Assembly (NCBI GenBank): GCA_030710605.1
Contig: CP092881.1
Span: 70,609,118 to 70,673,117 of the forward strand
Reading direction: 5' to 3'
Origin: Cordylochernes scorpioides
Taxonomy: Eukaryota > Arthropoda > Arachnida > Pseudoscorpiones > Chernetidae
Length of the DNA: 64,000 bases
Shown: positions 52,456 through 62,948 of the stretch, one piece after another
How positions within the stretch are numbered: position 1 is the stretch's first letter
Layout of the letters: each line of letters opens with the position of its first letter
Position numbers and translations under genes: made by a program
Notes under the pieces: model-generated
Told to the model about the DNA's origin: nothing
What the model saw: the letters and a program-made list of their open reading frames with translations, nothing else
The model's database searches: none

Positions 52456-53319
52456 GAACCTTTCTAGAACTTCGACCAATTTAATCTTCCAAAGTGCTTC
52501 ATCTCTTGTATCGTTCTTTTGGTTTGTATTATCTTCAGCAATTTTCAATTCTGGAAGACAAAGTTCGGCAGACTTAAACACAAGTAGGTGTAGATATCTC
52601 ACCTATATTTGCTTCGAGCGTAGCTAGGATAACCAACACAAAGGCAGCAACATAACTAAAGATAGAGAAAAGTGTATATTAAGAACGAAATTAGCAAAAA
52701 TATTTAATCTTCAAAGATAACGTAACTCTGTGGAATTTTCCATTTGGCTTTTGGCCCTTGGAAGCTCAGCTAGCGGAAAAGAATTCTCCAACTGAGGGAT
52801 GTACGAACTAAAATGAAAACATATTCCTCGATCCCTTTGTAAAAAAATCAATATTTATGGACTTAATGAGTTTTATTCAAGCAAATGCTACAGGTTTCTG
52901 AAGATGAGTATCTTTATTATATCAATATAAATAAACTCATCTCCAGAAACTGTAGAATTTGCTTGAATAATATCCAGGAGATTTGAATCAATCGAGTTTT
53001 ATTATTGTCAACACAAAATCTATTTATCTTACCAGGGTATTGTAAGTGTTGCAAGTGAAAACGGTTCAAATATTTAGGCTTTAAAATATTTTAAGATAAG
53101 TTTTCTGACATTTTGGAGTAAAATGTTTAATGGAAAGGTGTCACCTCTCAGCAATAAACTTCCTCACACTGAATCTTTCTACACTTTAGGGTTGATCAAA
53201 TTCGTCGAAGGATTAATTCCAAGATAGAATAACATGTAAAGAAGACGAAAGTGCATTCAGAGCTCCTTCAGATAACTTGGAGCCATCACTGAGAATTAAC
53301 TTGGGTAAACACGTAATAA
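52456..53319. other. Non-coding; short inverted repeat at 52.86-52.98 kb
   Basis: The inverted repeat pairs 'tattcaagcaaatgctaca' with 'tgtagaatttgcttgaata', and 'gaagatgagt' with 'actcatctcc'. Otherwise nothing recognised. Confidence 0.4.
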
Positions 53320-53530
53320 GTTGTTGTTGTCGTGTCCATTGAAGAGCCGTATATGTCTCCATGCATCCCTATCACAGCATTTGCTCTACATTGGGTTCGT
53401 TGCCACGTTAGTCACTTTGGACCAGAATTCAGTCGAATATTCCAAGGATCGAAGAGGGATCGCAGGTAAATGTGGTTGAACATCTGTGGTCGGACAAGTG
53501 TGATGAGGTATATAACTTATAAAGAAATAC
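53320..53530 (-). mobile_element. LINE 3' end, same superfamily as 16.0 and 49.1 kb
   Basis: 'gttgttgttgtcgtgtccat', 'tctccatgcatccctatcac' then 'cacgttagtcactttggacc' and 'atattccaaggatcg', all shared with 16.0-16.4 kb. Minus orientation, 5' truncated. Confidence 0.7.
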
Positions 53531-53719
53531 TTTGCATGCAGCCGTAAAAAGATAACTCCCAGGCTCTCCACTGCCCAATCATATAGATGGTGTTGGTGAC
53601 AATAAATCGTAGCAAAAATTACACATCGTCCAGTATCACCAATAGTTTCATTGGTTCATAGGAGGAGGAATTAACAAAATATTATAGAAAATTGATAGGT
53701 TTAGATATTCTTGTTTACA

Positions 53720-54130
53720 GGTTTACTCTTTATTTTGAATTGAAAATATCTTCAGATTATATTATTCATATCGTGTTTGCATAACATGTGTATTTGTAGA
53801 ATTACACCAGCTGTTGTCAGAGTGTATGTAGAATATTCATATCTGAAGATGAATATTCGAAACTATTACAAACGCGTTTGATTCTTTTAAATATTAAACA
53901 ATCTCTACTGCCCTTACTGCAGTGGAAAAATTAAATGGAGGGCCTGGCTCATTGGGAGGGTTCACCACTGATGATCCAGGCCCTACCTTTAATTTTTCCA
54001 GAAATTGTTTAATATTCGAAATAATCATACGCGTCTATAATAGTTTCGAATATTAATCTTCAGATATGGATATTCTACATAAACCGCTGTATACGTTCTG
54101 AAAACAGCTTGTGTAATTCTACGCTCACAC
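53720..54130. repeat. Palindrome with a compact family B core
   Basis: Core 53.88-54.04 kb: 'ctgcccttactgcagtgg', 'ggagggcctggctcattg', 'gatccaggccctacc'. Outer arms 'gtagaatattcatatctgaa' and 'atcttcagatatggatattc' continue the inversion on both sides. Confidence 0.7.
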
Positions 54131-54417
54131 ATATTGACGCGGTGTGTTTGAACAGCGTGTTATTTGGACTATTGTCTCTACATTACTGCAGAGTTTTAAG
54201 TTAACTTCTTCTAATTGCTGATCGTTTTAAAACCATTGTCTCACTGCTATATCGTTAAACCAATCTCCACTACCCTATCTCTCAACACTATATTGTTTGA
54301 ATGTGTTTCCACTATTACTAACATCGACTTGCGTTTAATTTCTCAAGTGTACAAACTTACAAGCTTGTATTTCCCTCAATTTTATTAATATGAATCTCAT
54401 TTATTTACACTGGCCCG
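54131..54417. other. Non-coding stretch
   Basis: Nothing recognised. Confidence 0.3.
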
Positions 54418-54638
54418 CAAAATTAAAGGAACAACATATTTTTTCCATTTATCTCAAATTTTATTGAACATTTATCAATGAAATTTTATACACAAATTTA
54501 TTATTCCATTATTGATTAAAATACCCGAAATCAAAAAATATAACACGTATTTTATGCAAATCAGCCAGTCAAGCAATGATCTTTTGAGATATTTGAGATT
54601 AAAAAAATGATTTGTTGCTTTAATTTTGCGGGCCAGTA
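54418..54638 (+). mobile_element. Tc1/mariner-like MITE
   Basis: Inverted termini 'cactggcccgcaaaattaaa' and 'tttaattttgcgggccagta' next to TA. About 220 bp, no transposase. Confidence 0.8.
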
Positions 54639-55511
54639 TATTTACCATTTGCAAACAAGACACGCTATATCCGATCTGGATAATTGCGCGTGAAACTATT
54701 TACAATATTTCATATTGTAGTAGAGTAGGTAATAGAATTGTAAAAAAAAAAAACAATTAAGAAAAAGAGCATTAAATAAACATATACATCAAACAAATAA
54801 GCAACAACATAAGCAGATAGAAGAAATCGCAAGGTAGTTATTTACAGTATGTTAAGCAATGATCGAAGTTGGTTTAATGAAGTTCTTAATAAAGAATCAT
54901 TATTCTTATCTAGCAAAAGCCCAACGGAGGTATACGATATATACATAAGTCTGTAAAGGTACCCGTGGACGGTAGTCACATGTAAACATACACATTTTAT
55001 TTTTATAAATGTATTTGAGTTGAAAATATCATGCTTCCAGGGCTTAAACAAAGAAACCTCTCCTTTGGGGCTTGGTATTTTCACCTTTATATTGAGTAGT
55101 TAAATAATTGACAATGTAAACAATTTTATAATAAAAAATTATGTGCATTAGCTTCTTTATTCCTTTATGATGACAGAGCAAGAATTTTGCTATTATAATT
55201 ATGCGTCAAATGGCTTTATATATTATGTATATAGAATTCTGTGTATTATAAATCAACCCCTGGTTATTAAGGGAAAGCAGTCACACACATGTTTATTGTT
55301 CAAGTCCCACGACCTGAAGAATCTGCCGACATCTAACAATACGCAGCAGCAAATATGGAAATATTCCATAAAATAAAGAAATAACAGTTTTTGAAGAATC
55401 AGAATATCGGGGATTACAAATTATTTGAGAAATATTATTTTTAATAACAGCGCAGTTCCCAAATCCGAAAATAATTGGGAAATTGGGAAAAACGGTGAAC
55501 GTTGTTATTTA
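54639..55511. other. Non-coding AT-rich stretch
   Basis: Nothing recognised. Short open frames show no motif. Confidence 0.35.
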
Positions 55512-56064
55512 GATTGGGCCAATAAACCTGAAATATCTCTTCAGGCTTTCATTTAATGCAATATATAACCCATGTATGTCTCACACAGGCACGACTTCCT
55601 TCTTATTTACAATTAGGCGCACAAATATCCTTTATATTTATAAATACAACAATCAGATCATATTTACCCTCCCATTTATATAGTTCAAAACGTCCTAGAT
55701 ATCCTGGACAAAATCAAAATAATATTCGTGAATTGAATCATTCTCTTCCACAATTGATATAGAATAATTTGAGAGGGACTCTGAACCTACGATGACCTAC
55801 GACCCTGAACATGGTAATGTGTATTTCTTAAGGAGGGCTAAGTTTCTTTGTGGTCAAATAACAGCCAATATCATATTTAACTATTATTATTTTCTTCTAT
55901 TATAATGCATTAGCGCATCATGATACCACGCGTATGATTCTTTTGAAAATTAAACAATTTTCCCATTGTAATCAGGACAGTAGAAAATTGTTTATTTTTT
56001 AAAAGAATCATACGTGTCTATAATAGTTTCGAATTTGCATAACAGATGATATATTTTTTTTTGT

Positions 56065-56300
56065 TCACTTCTTTGTCTCTTTCTTACTTTGCTTCTTGGA
56101 TCCTGCAGTCGAGTCTTTTGTAAGACTTTGGGTCTTAATGGGGGCTTGTGTTGTTATGCTGTATATATGTATGTGTATGTATATATCATACTTACATAAT
56201 CTTTCTTTTTCTTCTTCTGTATATTCCCCACTTTCACCGGCCCTTCTCTCTTGTAATCTCGGGGAGAATCCTCTATAAGACCAGTGTGTGTTTGTGTGTG
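56065..56300 (-). other. Sequence between the two poly-A tails: candidate transduced flank
   Basis: The minus strand has an open frame ending ...STAGSKKQSKKETKK before the outer poly-A, with (CA)n at its start. It is not similar to other LINE copies here. It may be a genomic flank or a second RNA joined by template switching. No known domain. Confidence 0.45.
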
Positions 56301-56443
56301 TGACAATTTTTTTTTTTTGACAATTAAAAATATTTATTGTCATCTTAGACAATATTACAATTTCCAATCAAAGAGAGAGAAGAAATATATTACATATAGG
56401 AAAGAGAGAAAGAAAGAAAATATATACATATATGACACATATA

Positions 56444-58288
56444 TTACATGATGGTAATTGGAGATGGAGGAAAGAAACCTCGGCGCTGGAGGGTCCCGGA
56501 CCAGGCGATGAGCGGATCCTCCACTGCTTCTCTGAGCCCAACCTGGACAAAGTAGCGATAAATTCGCAATTTTGCCGACGCCAGGATGGAAAGGGCGTCG
56601 TCCTCAAGGCCGGACCCGCCGAAGATCCAAGCCTGCAGGTCAGGGGGCCGCCCTATGATGTTGAAGGCCTCTCTAATGAGAGGCCTGATGGAGGGACAGC
56701 ACCAGTAACGGTGGCTGAGGTAGCGGTCGATGGACCCGCAGGCAGGACAGGAGGGGCCGACCGAGGCAGGATGGGCCGGATGGGGCAGGGCGTGGAGGGC
56801 CAACTTGAGGGCCGCGTCGGCCTCGTGGCCCGAATAGGCGCAGCGCCGCAGCGAGGCCCAGTCGATCCTGGATGGTGGTGGACCGATGGTGGGCGACCAT
56901 CTCGAGGTGAGCCTTGAGATGAGCGTGGCGGCGAGGCGTGGGCGATCCAGGGCCCGTCGGGCCGAGCGGGTCGTGAGCCGTTGAGGAACGGCGTAGCCGT
57001 CCCCCGCAGCACCACGGCCGCAGCAAGGGAGCTAGATGAAGGCGTGGACTCCGCCCCGAAGCCCACGGCGTTCTCGGAGGTCAGCCTCCGACAGAAGGCG
57101 CCCAGGGCCGCGGCGTCAGCCAGGGCCGAGCGCGTAGGTCGGTCGATGAGGTGATCCTCCACAGTGAGGTCCCGGACTCGGGCTCCGCGCCAACGGGCGG
57201 GGGCCAGGAGGTCGGGAGGGCGGATGAACCGGCAGCCGCCGATGATGGGGAGGTCTAGCAGCTGAGCTGTGGGGACCGCCCGGTGGTTGAGGCCCAGGAT
57301 GTTGGAGGCCTCCTCCCACAGCTTCAGCAACCGGAGACGGCGGGGCTGGAGACGGGTGCCGTCCGGTGGAGGGTGGATCCAGGCTTCACCGCTGTTGCCG
57401 CCGACCAGCCAGCTGAAGGCATTTCTGCCTCCGCTAAATCTAGAAGCAGAGTACAGGGGACGCAAGGGCTTGTTAGCCTATATCGTTCCCGGCTTTGTCT
57501 TTGACAAGCCAAATTTTTCCATCTGCCTCCGCGGAGCGCGACCTGCACCCCCTTGAGGCAGGCGAGCTGGAGCTGGGTCGCGAGGTCGAGAAGGCCGAGG
57601 CCTCCGATGGCAACTGGCCTCGCCATGACATTGGCGGGAAGCCACGCCGTGTGGTCTTGTCCCCAGACGAACCTCGCCAGCCGGGCCTGCAGCTTGGCGA
57701 TGGTCGGGGTGATGGCAAATAGCCATGCAGGTGGTGCTGGATGACAGAGCCCACCAGTGTGTTCGCCGCTCTTGCTCGACCGACGAGGGAGAGGCCGCGG
57801 GTGAAGGGCGTCCATCTGCGGCATGCGGTCTCCAGGAGGGCCAGGGGATGCTGCTCCCGGTGGGCGACGGTGCTCCTGGGGGCGATGTCGAGCCCGAGGA
57901 TCCTGATGGAGGTGGTCGACCAGGAGGCGCCGAGAGGGGAGTCGCCGCGGTTGCGCCAGGCGCCGCACCAGAGGCCAGCGCTCTTCCGGAGGTTCACGCC
58001 AACTCCGGAGGCCTGCTTGTAATCTTCGAAGACGGTCGCCACCCGCTCGAAGTCTCCGTCGCGATGGGATAGGAGGACGATGTCGTCGGCGTAGGCGATG
58101 ACATTGCCCACGCCGAGGGTCAACTCCAGGCGACGTAGCAGCGGCCCCGTGGCGATACTGAAGAGTGCGGCGCTCACGGCGCAACCCTGTCTTAGGCCGT
58201 TGAGGAGGGGGAAGGCGGTGGTATAGAAGCCTCCGGCCCGGATTGTAGCGTCCGCCACGGCGTAGAGGATGTGTGTGTGTGTGTGTGT
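56444..58288 (-). pseudogene. LINE ORF2: reverse transcriptase to C-terminus, frameshifted
   Basis: Starts inside the palm domain: LRQGCAVSAALFSIATGPLL, then IAYADDIVLLSH (catalytic YADD at about 58082-58093), then KQASGVGVNLRKS. A frameshift near 57.7 kb leads to KLQARLARFVWGQDHTAWLP and IGGLGLLDLATQ, and later frames give WRGARVRDLTVEDHLI and a zinc-knuckle end CPACGSIDRYLSHRYWCCPS, ending SPITIM at 56444. The endonuclease domain is lost by 5' truncation. The F-W-G, GGLGL and knuckle layout fits the L1/Tx1-like side of LINEs. Not translatable as one protein. Confidence 0.8.
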
Positions 58289-59044
58289 GCATAACAGATG
58301 ATGCGCTAATGCATCATAATAAAAGAAAGTAATAAGAGATAGATATGATATTGGCTCTTAATTTACGACAAGAAACATAGCGCGAATACACATTACAAGG
58401 TTCATAGCCGTAGATTCTCATAGTTTCAGAGTCCCTCTCAAATTATTTACATCAATTGTGAGAATTATTGAATTCACGAATATTATTTTGATTTTGTTCA
58501 GGATATCTAGGACGTTTTAAAACTATATAAATGGAAGGTTACATATTATCTGATTGTCTTATTTGTGAATAAAAAGAATATTTGTGTACCTAATTGTAAA
58601 TAAGAAGGAAGTCGTGGACAAGTGAGACGGACATGGATTATATATTGCATTAAATGAAGGCCTGGAGAGACCTCAGGTTTATTGATCCAATCTAAATAAC
58701 AAATTTCTTCTATTTAAAGTGTTTGAATTGTGTGAAATACAATTTGTTATATGAGTACGAGGTAATTGATTATTTAATTTCTGGAAAAAAATGGAATATA
58801 TATGAGTGTAGTGGATTAACAACAGGGGAATAAAAACTGATCTAAATATCGAACTCTGAATATTAATCATATATGACTTTTTTGTGTGTGTGTGTCACCG
58901 AGCCATATAGAAAATTCTTCTTGGCTTAACATGTTAAAGTCTATAAGACGTGTGAAGCTATGTCTTCTGATATTTGTTACACCCTACAGTTTTATTACAG
59001 TTTCAAGTTCTACTTATTCAAATTCGAAATATCTTAAGTAAAAA

Positions 59045-59135
59045 CATCAGTCCTCCAGGGAAAAGTATCTTTTCAAAACCTTTTTATTCTCTAGCTTTCG
59101 GGTACGAACGTTCTCCTACAGGAGAAAACTTGGCA
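59045..59135 (-). repeat. Repeat family J, copy 2
   Basis: 'cctccagggaaaagtatctt', 'ttattctctagctttcggg', 'ctcctacaggagaaaacttg'. A SINE lies directly after it. Confidence 0.65.
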
Positions 59136-59149
59136 CATCTATAGTGGGG

Positions 59150-59362
59150 GTCGGTGGAAGGATGGTCTTAACCATTGATTTTCGAACGCCTACGAACCGG
59201 GTTCGATTCTCGCATTGGTAACTTTTTTTTTTTTTATTAAAAAAAAAATGCTCCAATGGTCCCCGATTCTTGCAAAAGTCCAACCCAACCAGCGAGTGCA
59301 AGTAATCAAACGGGCTCTGGGACATTTGTAAGTGAAAAGTCTGACTGCTTTTCACATGTATA
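59150..59362 (+). repeat. tRNA-derived SINE, head and partial body
   Basis: The head (59150-59218) has 'ggatggtcttaacc', 'gattttcgaac' and B box 'gggttcgattctcgc', followed by a T/A-rich spacer and body 'gcaagtaatcaaacgggc', 'tgggacatttgtaagtgaa'. The distal body with the palindrome is missing. Confidence 0.8.
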
Positions 59363-59569
59363 GAAAAATCTGGTGGTTGGTGCTTATCTCCATGGTTAAA
59401 CCAATTCCTGAAGTCAACTCCTCTCCATAGAAATATCTTCGTGGCGTAACGTGTTTAAATATATATGTGAAGCTATGTCTTCTGAAATTTGTTACACCCT
59501 GAATTTTTATTACAGTTTCAAGTACTGCTTATTCAAATATTCAGATTCGAAATATCTTGAGTAAAAACA

Positions 59570-59695
59570 TCAGGCCTCCAGGGAAAAGTATATTTTCAAA
59601 AACCTCTTTTATTCTTTAGCTTTCAGGCACGAACGCCCTTCTACTGGAGAAAACATGGTAAAAATGGTTTCCCTGGAGGCCAGCAGTTTATACTT
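59570..59695 (-). repeat. Repeat family J, copy 3, with inverted ends
   Basis: 'ggcctccagggaaa' and 'tttccctggaggcc' bound the copy, so this family also has an inverted-terminal form. Core: 'cttctactgg' and 'gctttcag'. Confidence 0.65.
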
Positions 59696-59825
59696 AATAT
59701 TGATACAAAGGATTATTTCATTGAATAGAAGTGTCTTAAAGGAATTCGCAGAAAAAGAAGTCTTCAAACCCGAAGATATCAATATAATCTACTTTAAAAA
59801 ACGAAAGAAAAAATAAAAGATAAAA

Positions 59826-60032
59826 AGATCAGGTGTTGAAATCAATATTAAAAATGGCACATCCTGACCAAGAGCACATGTGCTTTACAGAAGGCAGAGC
59901 GCCATCTGGTGGATCAGAAATCAACTAAACATTGATTTAGCCTGTTCCCTGATATTTGGCCAACCCAATTTCTTGATAAATCAAGAAAAGCCATCCACGA
60001 ACGCTTTTCGCGCTTTTTGGCGCTCGTCATTT
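59826..60032 (+). repeat. Hammerhead-bearing repeat family A, copy 7
   Basis: 'gatcaggtgttgaaatcaat', 'cacatcctgaccaagagcac', 'gcagagcgccatctggtgg', 'gatatttggccaacccaatt', then the ribozyme, truncated at 60029. Confidence 0.75.
59995..60029 (-). ncRNA. Hammerhead ribozyme, family A copy 7, 5' truncated
   Basis: Minus strand: TGACGA (first base of the core changed), GCGC, loop CAAAAA, GCGC, GAAA, AGCGTT, CGTGG. One strand of stem I is lost, so this copy cannot cleave. Confidence 0.6.
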
Positions 60033-60244
60033 ATAATCTACTTCATAGTTCACGAATTTATAAAATTTAATTTGAAGTCTCGAGATATCATTCAACCAGC
60101 ACGTATCATTCATTCACTACGAACGTATATTTCCAAATAATTTTGATTTTCAAACAGAAATAATGTAATATATTTTTCTCTCATTATATAGTAGGTATTT
60201 AAACTATGTATATAATAACCTGTATATATAAATGTATATATTTT

Positions 60245-60350
60245 TAAATTGTTAAAGTGATTATCCTGTTGAAGAACTGACAAGTCCGAAAGCTTAAAAA
60301 TAAAAAGTTGAACAAGAAACTTAACCCTGGAAGCTTCATTTATTTTATAT
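60245..60350 (+). repeat. Hammerhead-like repeat, second type
   Basis: 'gattatcctgttgaagaact', 'gacaagtccgaaagctta', then 'acaagaaacttaaccctgga'. Partner of 46.86 kb. The first box is CTGTTGA, one base from CTGATGA. Confidence 0.55.
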
Positions 60351-60517
60351 TATTATAAATCAGGGAAGAACGTTTATAGGTCGACAGGGGGAATTGGTAT
60401 ATAGAAATATTGTTTTATTTTAAATTATAATTTCATAGATTCAAATACTCTGCTAAATCGACCGCCAGAGGTCACTCTTCCCCTATAAAAACTCCTTGTT
60501 GTTTTATCCCAATGGCC

Positions 60518-61107
60518 CGCTGTGGTCCGCAATGAAGGTCCGCCAGCAGAAGGAGATACTGCCGCGAATCTGCTTCTTCAAAGTGGATGAGGAGACATCC
60601 AACTCCACCATTGAGGAGACCTTCCTGGAAACCGCTGCTGTTAGAAAGCTTCCTGGGGACAAGGTGGTGCGCGTGGCGCACCGTTCTGCACCCAAAAACG
60701 GGACCTGCACCGCCTTCATCGAGGTGAAGACGGCCATGAAGGCCGCACCTGCCCATCCATTGCTGACCAGCGCACCTCCAAATGTGCCAACTGCTGCTCC
60801 AAGGGACTTCCTGAAAAGCACGAGGCGAGAGCCTCAAGCTGCCCCATCCTGAAGTCTAGGGCCCTCAAGTTCTAGGCTTCAAGGACCTTCTGCCTCCAAT
60901 CCCATCTGCCACTTCTCCTGGATTCCTGGCCTATTCAAGGCACCCGCCTCACTGCACCCTGGCGCTGTTCCCCTGCTTGCCCAACGTTTCCACCACCCCT
61001 GCGAGACATCTCCTGCCGCCAGATCCTAGGATCCCTTGCCACCTGACATCGAGTTTGGGCTCAAAAATAATAACTTTGGTTAGTAGCCCGTAAAACCATA
61101 TTTTCTC
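60518..61107 (+). mobile_element. LINE insertion with ORF1 end only, 13-bp TSD
   Basis: Flanked by 'tatcccaatggcc' (60505-60517 and 61108-61120). It contains the C-terminal part of an ORF1 and about 225 bp of 3' sequence, then ends at the duplication without a poly-A. No reverse transcriptase. GC-rich compared with the host repeat. Confidence 0.75.
60530..60875 (+). pseudogene. LINE ORF1 C-terminal fragment (jockey/R1-like)
   Basis: Reads PRICFFKVDEETSNSTIEET, VVRVAHRSAPKNGTCTAFIE then V, the layout of the nucleic-acid-binding middle of jockey/R1-type ORF1 (PR-x-(V/I), then VVR, then T-x-x-x-IEV). A frameshift near 60.76 kb moves to KCANCCSKGLPEKHEARASS then CP, a knuckle of the C-x2-C...H...C type, and a stop at about 60875. 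It belongs to a different LINE family from the 42-kb copy. Confidence 0.65.
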
Positions 61108-61340
61108 TATCCCAATGGCCGGCTCAAAACCTTTGTACATTATGTAAATAATATTTTGCTTTCCTCATTCTACTCGCCTTAAGCCAAGCATTACTTTTAT
61201 CAAATTATGTTCTTTTATATATTCCTTTAGTTCAATTAAATTACTGATCAAAATTATTTTATTATCATACTTTCAAGATTTTACCACGACTGCATTACAT
61301 TACCATAATCCTCAACATGATCAAAAATCAAGCAGAAAAT

Positions 61341-61797
61341 CTTATCTCTTTTTTTTTAAATATAATATGACGTCTATAATCTACCTTCTCAGCTAAGTAA
61401 ATATATGTCAATGTTTCAAAGTGTAATTGCGAAAAATAATAACATTTTTAATTGAAGCATATATATTGTAGAAAGGTGAGGAGGTCAAACTGGTATATAG
61501 ATTCCTGCTTTTCCACTTTTTATCTTCCCTGAAAAAATCCATTTTCCAATGAGGGATAATCCCTTTTGCCTCGAGAGGCTCTGGGGAATCTATTTTCCCA
61601 ACACGTTCTGCAAATTTATCAAAGTAATTTTATTCAAAGATTTTTAAATTATCTTGTAACGGCCTTTCTTCCTGAGCACAAACACATTAATCACCAGTTT
61701 CGCCGACGCCATTAATTAGATTAATCCTACCTAACTTTGCTATGTTTAATCTATTTTACTATATAGCTACACACCTATATCATTCTGAATACTAATA
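61341..61797. other. Non-coding, with a homeodomain-motif-rich island
   Basis: 61.54-61.74 kb is single-copy and of mixed composition, with 'gggataatccc', 'cattaattagattaatccta' and similar TAAT/GATTA motifs. Candidate regulatory sequence only. Confidence 0.3.
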
Positions 61798-62103
61798 ACA
61801 CTTTTTTGCTTATCCCTAGTACACGTAATACAGACCATGTTAATTATGGTGGGTAGAAGTTGGCGGCTGCCACTGCTGTAAGTGCACCACATGTCTACAC
61901 ATGTGAAAAGAAGTTCGACTCTGCACTTACAAATGTTCCAGAGCCCCGTTTGATTACTTGCAAACACTGGTGGAGTTGGAATTTTGCAAGAATTGTGGGC
62001 CATTGGAGTATTTTTTCAAATCAGAAAAAAGTGCCCAATGCGAGAATCAAACCCGGGTCGTAGGCGGTCGAAAACCAACGGCTTAGACCATCCTTAAACC
62101 GAC
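61798..62103 (-). mobile_element. tRNA-derived SINE, full length, ~8-bp TSD
   Basis: tRNA-like head at 62034-62103 on the minus strand (B box 'gggtttgattctcgc'), then the body, with the 3' palindrome degraded to 'ccatgttaattatgg'. Direct repeat 'atactaat' at 61789-61796 and 62106-62113. Confidence 0.8.
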
Positions 62104-62232
62104 ATATACTAATTTATCAATAACACTAGTATATATATAAATACTTTCTATTATTCTAAATCTATATTCATAAAATATATGTGAAAGTGCAAAAATCTAC
62201 ATATAATTTCTGGAACTCTAAAAATGAGTATA

Positions 62233-62517
62233 CACCTATCCCCCGATTTACACGATAGATACGTTCCTGGGAAAAACGTGTGAATCGAAAAAAAGAATGT
62301 CTTATTTTAAATCTTTCAAACCAGCCATGACTTGCCAAAAAATGTGGCTTCTTTTCAGTTGAAGAAGAAGATGGCAATTGCTCTACAATTTTTTCGTATA
62401 GTATTTCGTTAGTATAGTGCGATAAAAACAAAAAAAAAAAATATTTGGAAAACCGTGTAAAAGCGAAAACGTGTAAAACAAGTAACGTGTAAATCGGGGG
62501 ATAGGTGTATATAGAGA
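62233..62517 (-). mobile_element. Tigger-like element family H, copy 2, with transposase remnant
   Basis: Inverted termini 'cacctatcccccgatttaca' and 'tgtaaatcgggggataggtg' with TA on both sides. On the minus strand, about 62290-62410 reads EILYEKIVEQLPSSSSTEKK then PHFLASHGWFERFKIRH. The F-x-AS-x-GW-x2-RFK-x-R block is the CENP-B/Tigger-type helix-turn-helix. This links the non-coding copies at 47.4 and 62.95 kb to a Tigger-like parent. Confidence 0.8.
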
Positions 62518-62694
62518 TATATTCTATCTGAGATTCTAAAATAAAACATCCCCCACGTGAGCACAAATTGAAACATCTCTATCATAAATGTATAAAAATG
62601 GAATATCGTGTTTTGTATGAGCCTATATGACATCATTCAGGACCTTTGTGTTATCATAAAACAATTTTGAATGTGACACTAAACGTATTTCTTA

Positions 62695-62945
62695 ATAATT
62701 TTTCAAATAATAGACACTTCGATCGGTAAATCTTTTTATTGTCTCGACGTTTCGACAAAAATCTTTTGTCCTCGCCAGGAGCGAACAAAAATTAAAACAT
62801 TAGGCAAAGCTGATGAAAAAAGAGCATCTCCTTATCGTGCAACTGAAAGTTGCTGATGACTCGCTCTTTTTTCATAATTATGCACCTTATCCCAGTACAA
62901 TATCACATTTGTACTATTCTTTCACATTAGGCAAAGCGTTAAAAA
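62695..62945 (-). repeat. Repeat family L/M, uninterrupted copy
   Basis: Inverted relative of 36.0-36.7 kb: 'atcggtaaatctttttatt', the ribozyme-like hairpin, 'gcaactgaaagttgctgat', 'cagtacaatatcacattt'. It lacks the LINE found in the other copy. Confidence 0.7.
62732..62791 (-). ncRNA. Hammerhead-like ribozyme motif, family L
   Basis: Minus strand: stem I TTTGTT (internal loop CG) CTC; core CTGGCGA (A6 changed to G); stem II GACAAAA / TTTTTGTC with one bulged G; GAA; self-complementary ACGT; C as cleavage base; stem I partner GAG (internal loop AC) AATAAA. All stems pair; one core base is wrong. Confidence 0.55.
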
Positions 62946-62948
62946 TTA

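Larger units (their letters stand above)
56051..58288 (-). mobile_element. LINE copy with reverse transcriptase and probable 3' transduction, 14-bp TSD
   Basis: The direct repeat 'gcataacagatgat' (56037-56050 and 58289-58302) flanks the whole insert. From its 5' end on the minus strand: a (CA)n run, ORF2 from the reverse transcriptase onward, the family 3' UTR and tail (AATTGTC, A-run, TTGTC; 56305-56330), then CA-rich sequence, about 240 bp of unrelated sequence and a second poly-A at 56051-56062. The unrelated part fits genomic sequence carried along by read-through. Confidence 0.75.
55512..58690. repeat. Palindrome with family B core, split by a LINE
   Basis: Left arm 55.51-55.93 kb ('ccaataaacctgaaatatct', 'cgtcctagatatcctggaca') pairs with right arm 58.31-58.69 kb. 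A small family B element lies at the centre (55.92-56.04 kb). The LINE at 56051-58288 separates the arms. Without it the palindrome would be about 0.94 kb. Confidence 0.8.
60370..61340 (-). repeat. Repeat family Q, longest copy, split by a LINE
   Basis: Left part to 60517 and right part from 61108 together match 38.8-39.1 kb in inverted order ('cgaccgccagaggtcac', 'ctataaaaactcc', 'ccggctcaaaacc', 'cgccttaagccaagca'). Confidence 0.8.

Noticed and set aside
56432..58072. Several long plus-strand frames opposite the LINE
   Set aside because: They are shadows of the GC-rich minus-strand reverse transcriptase region.
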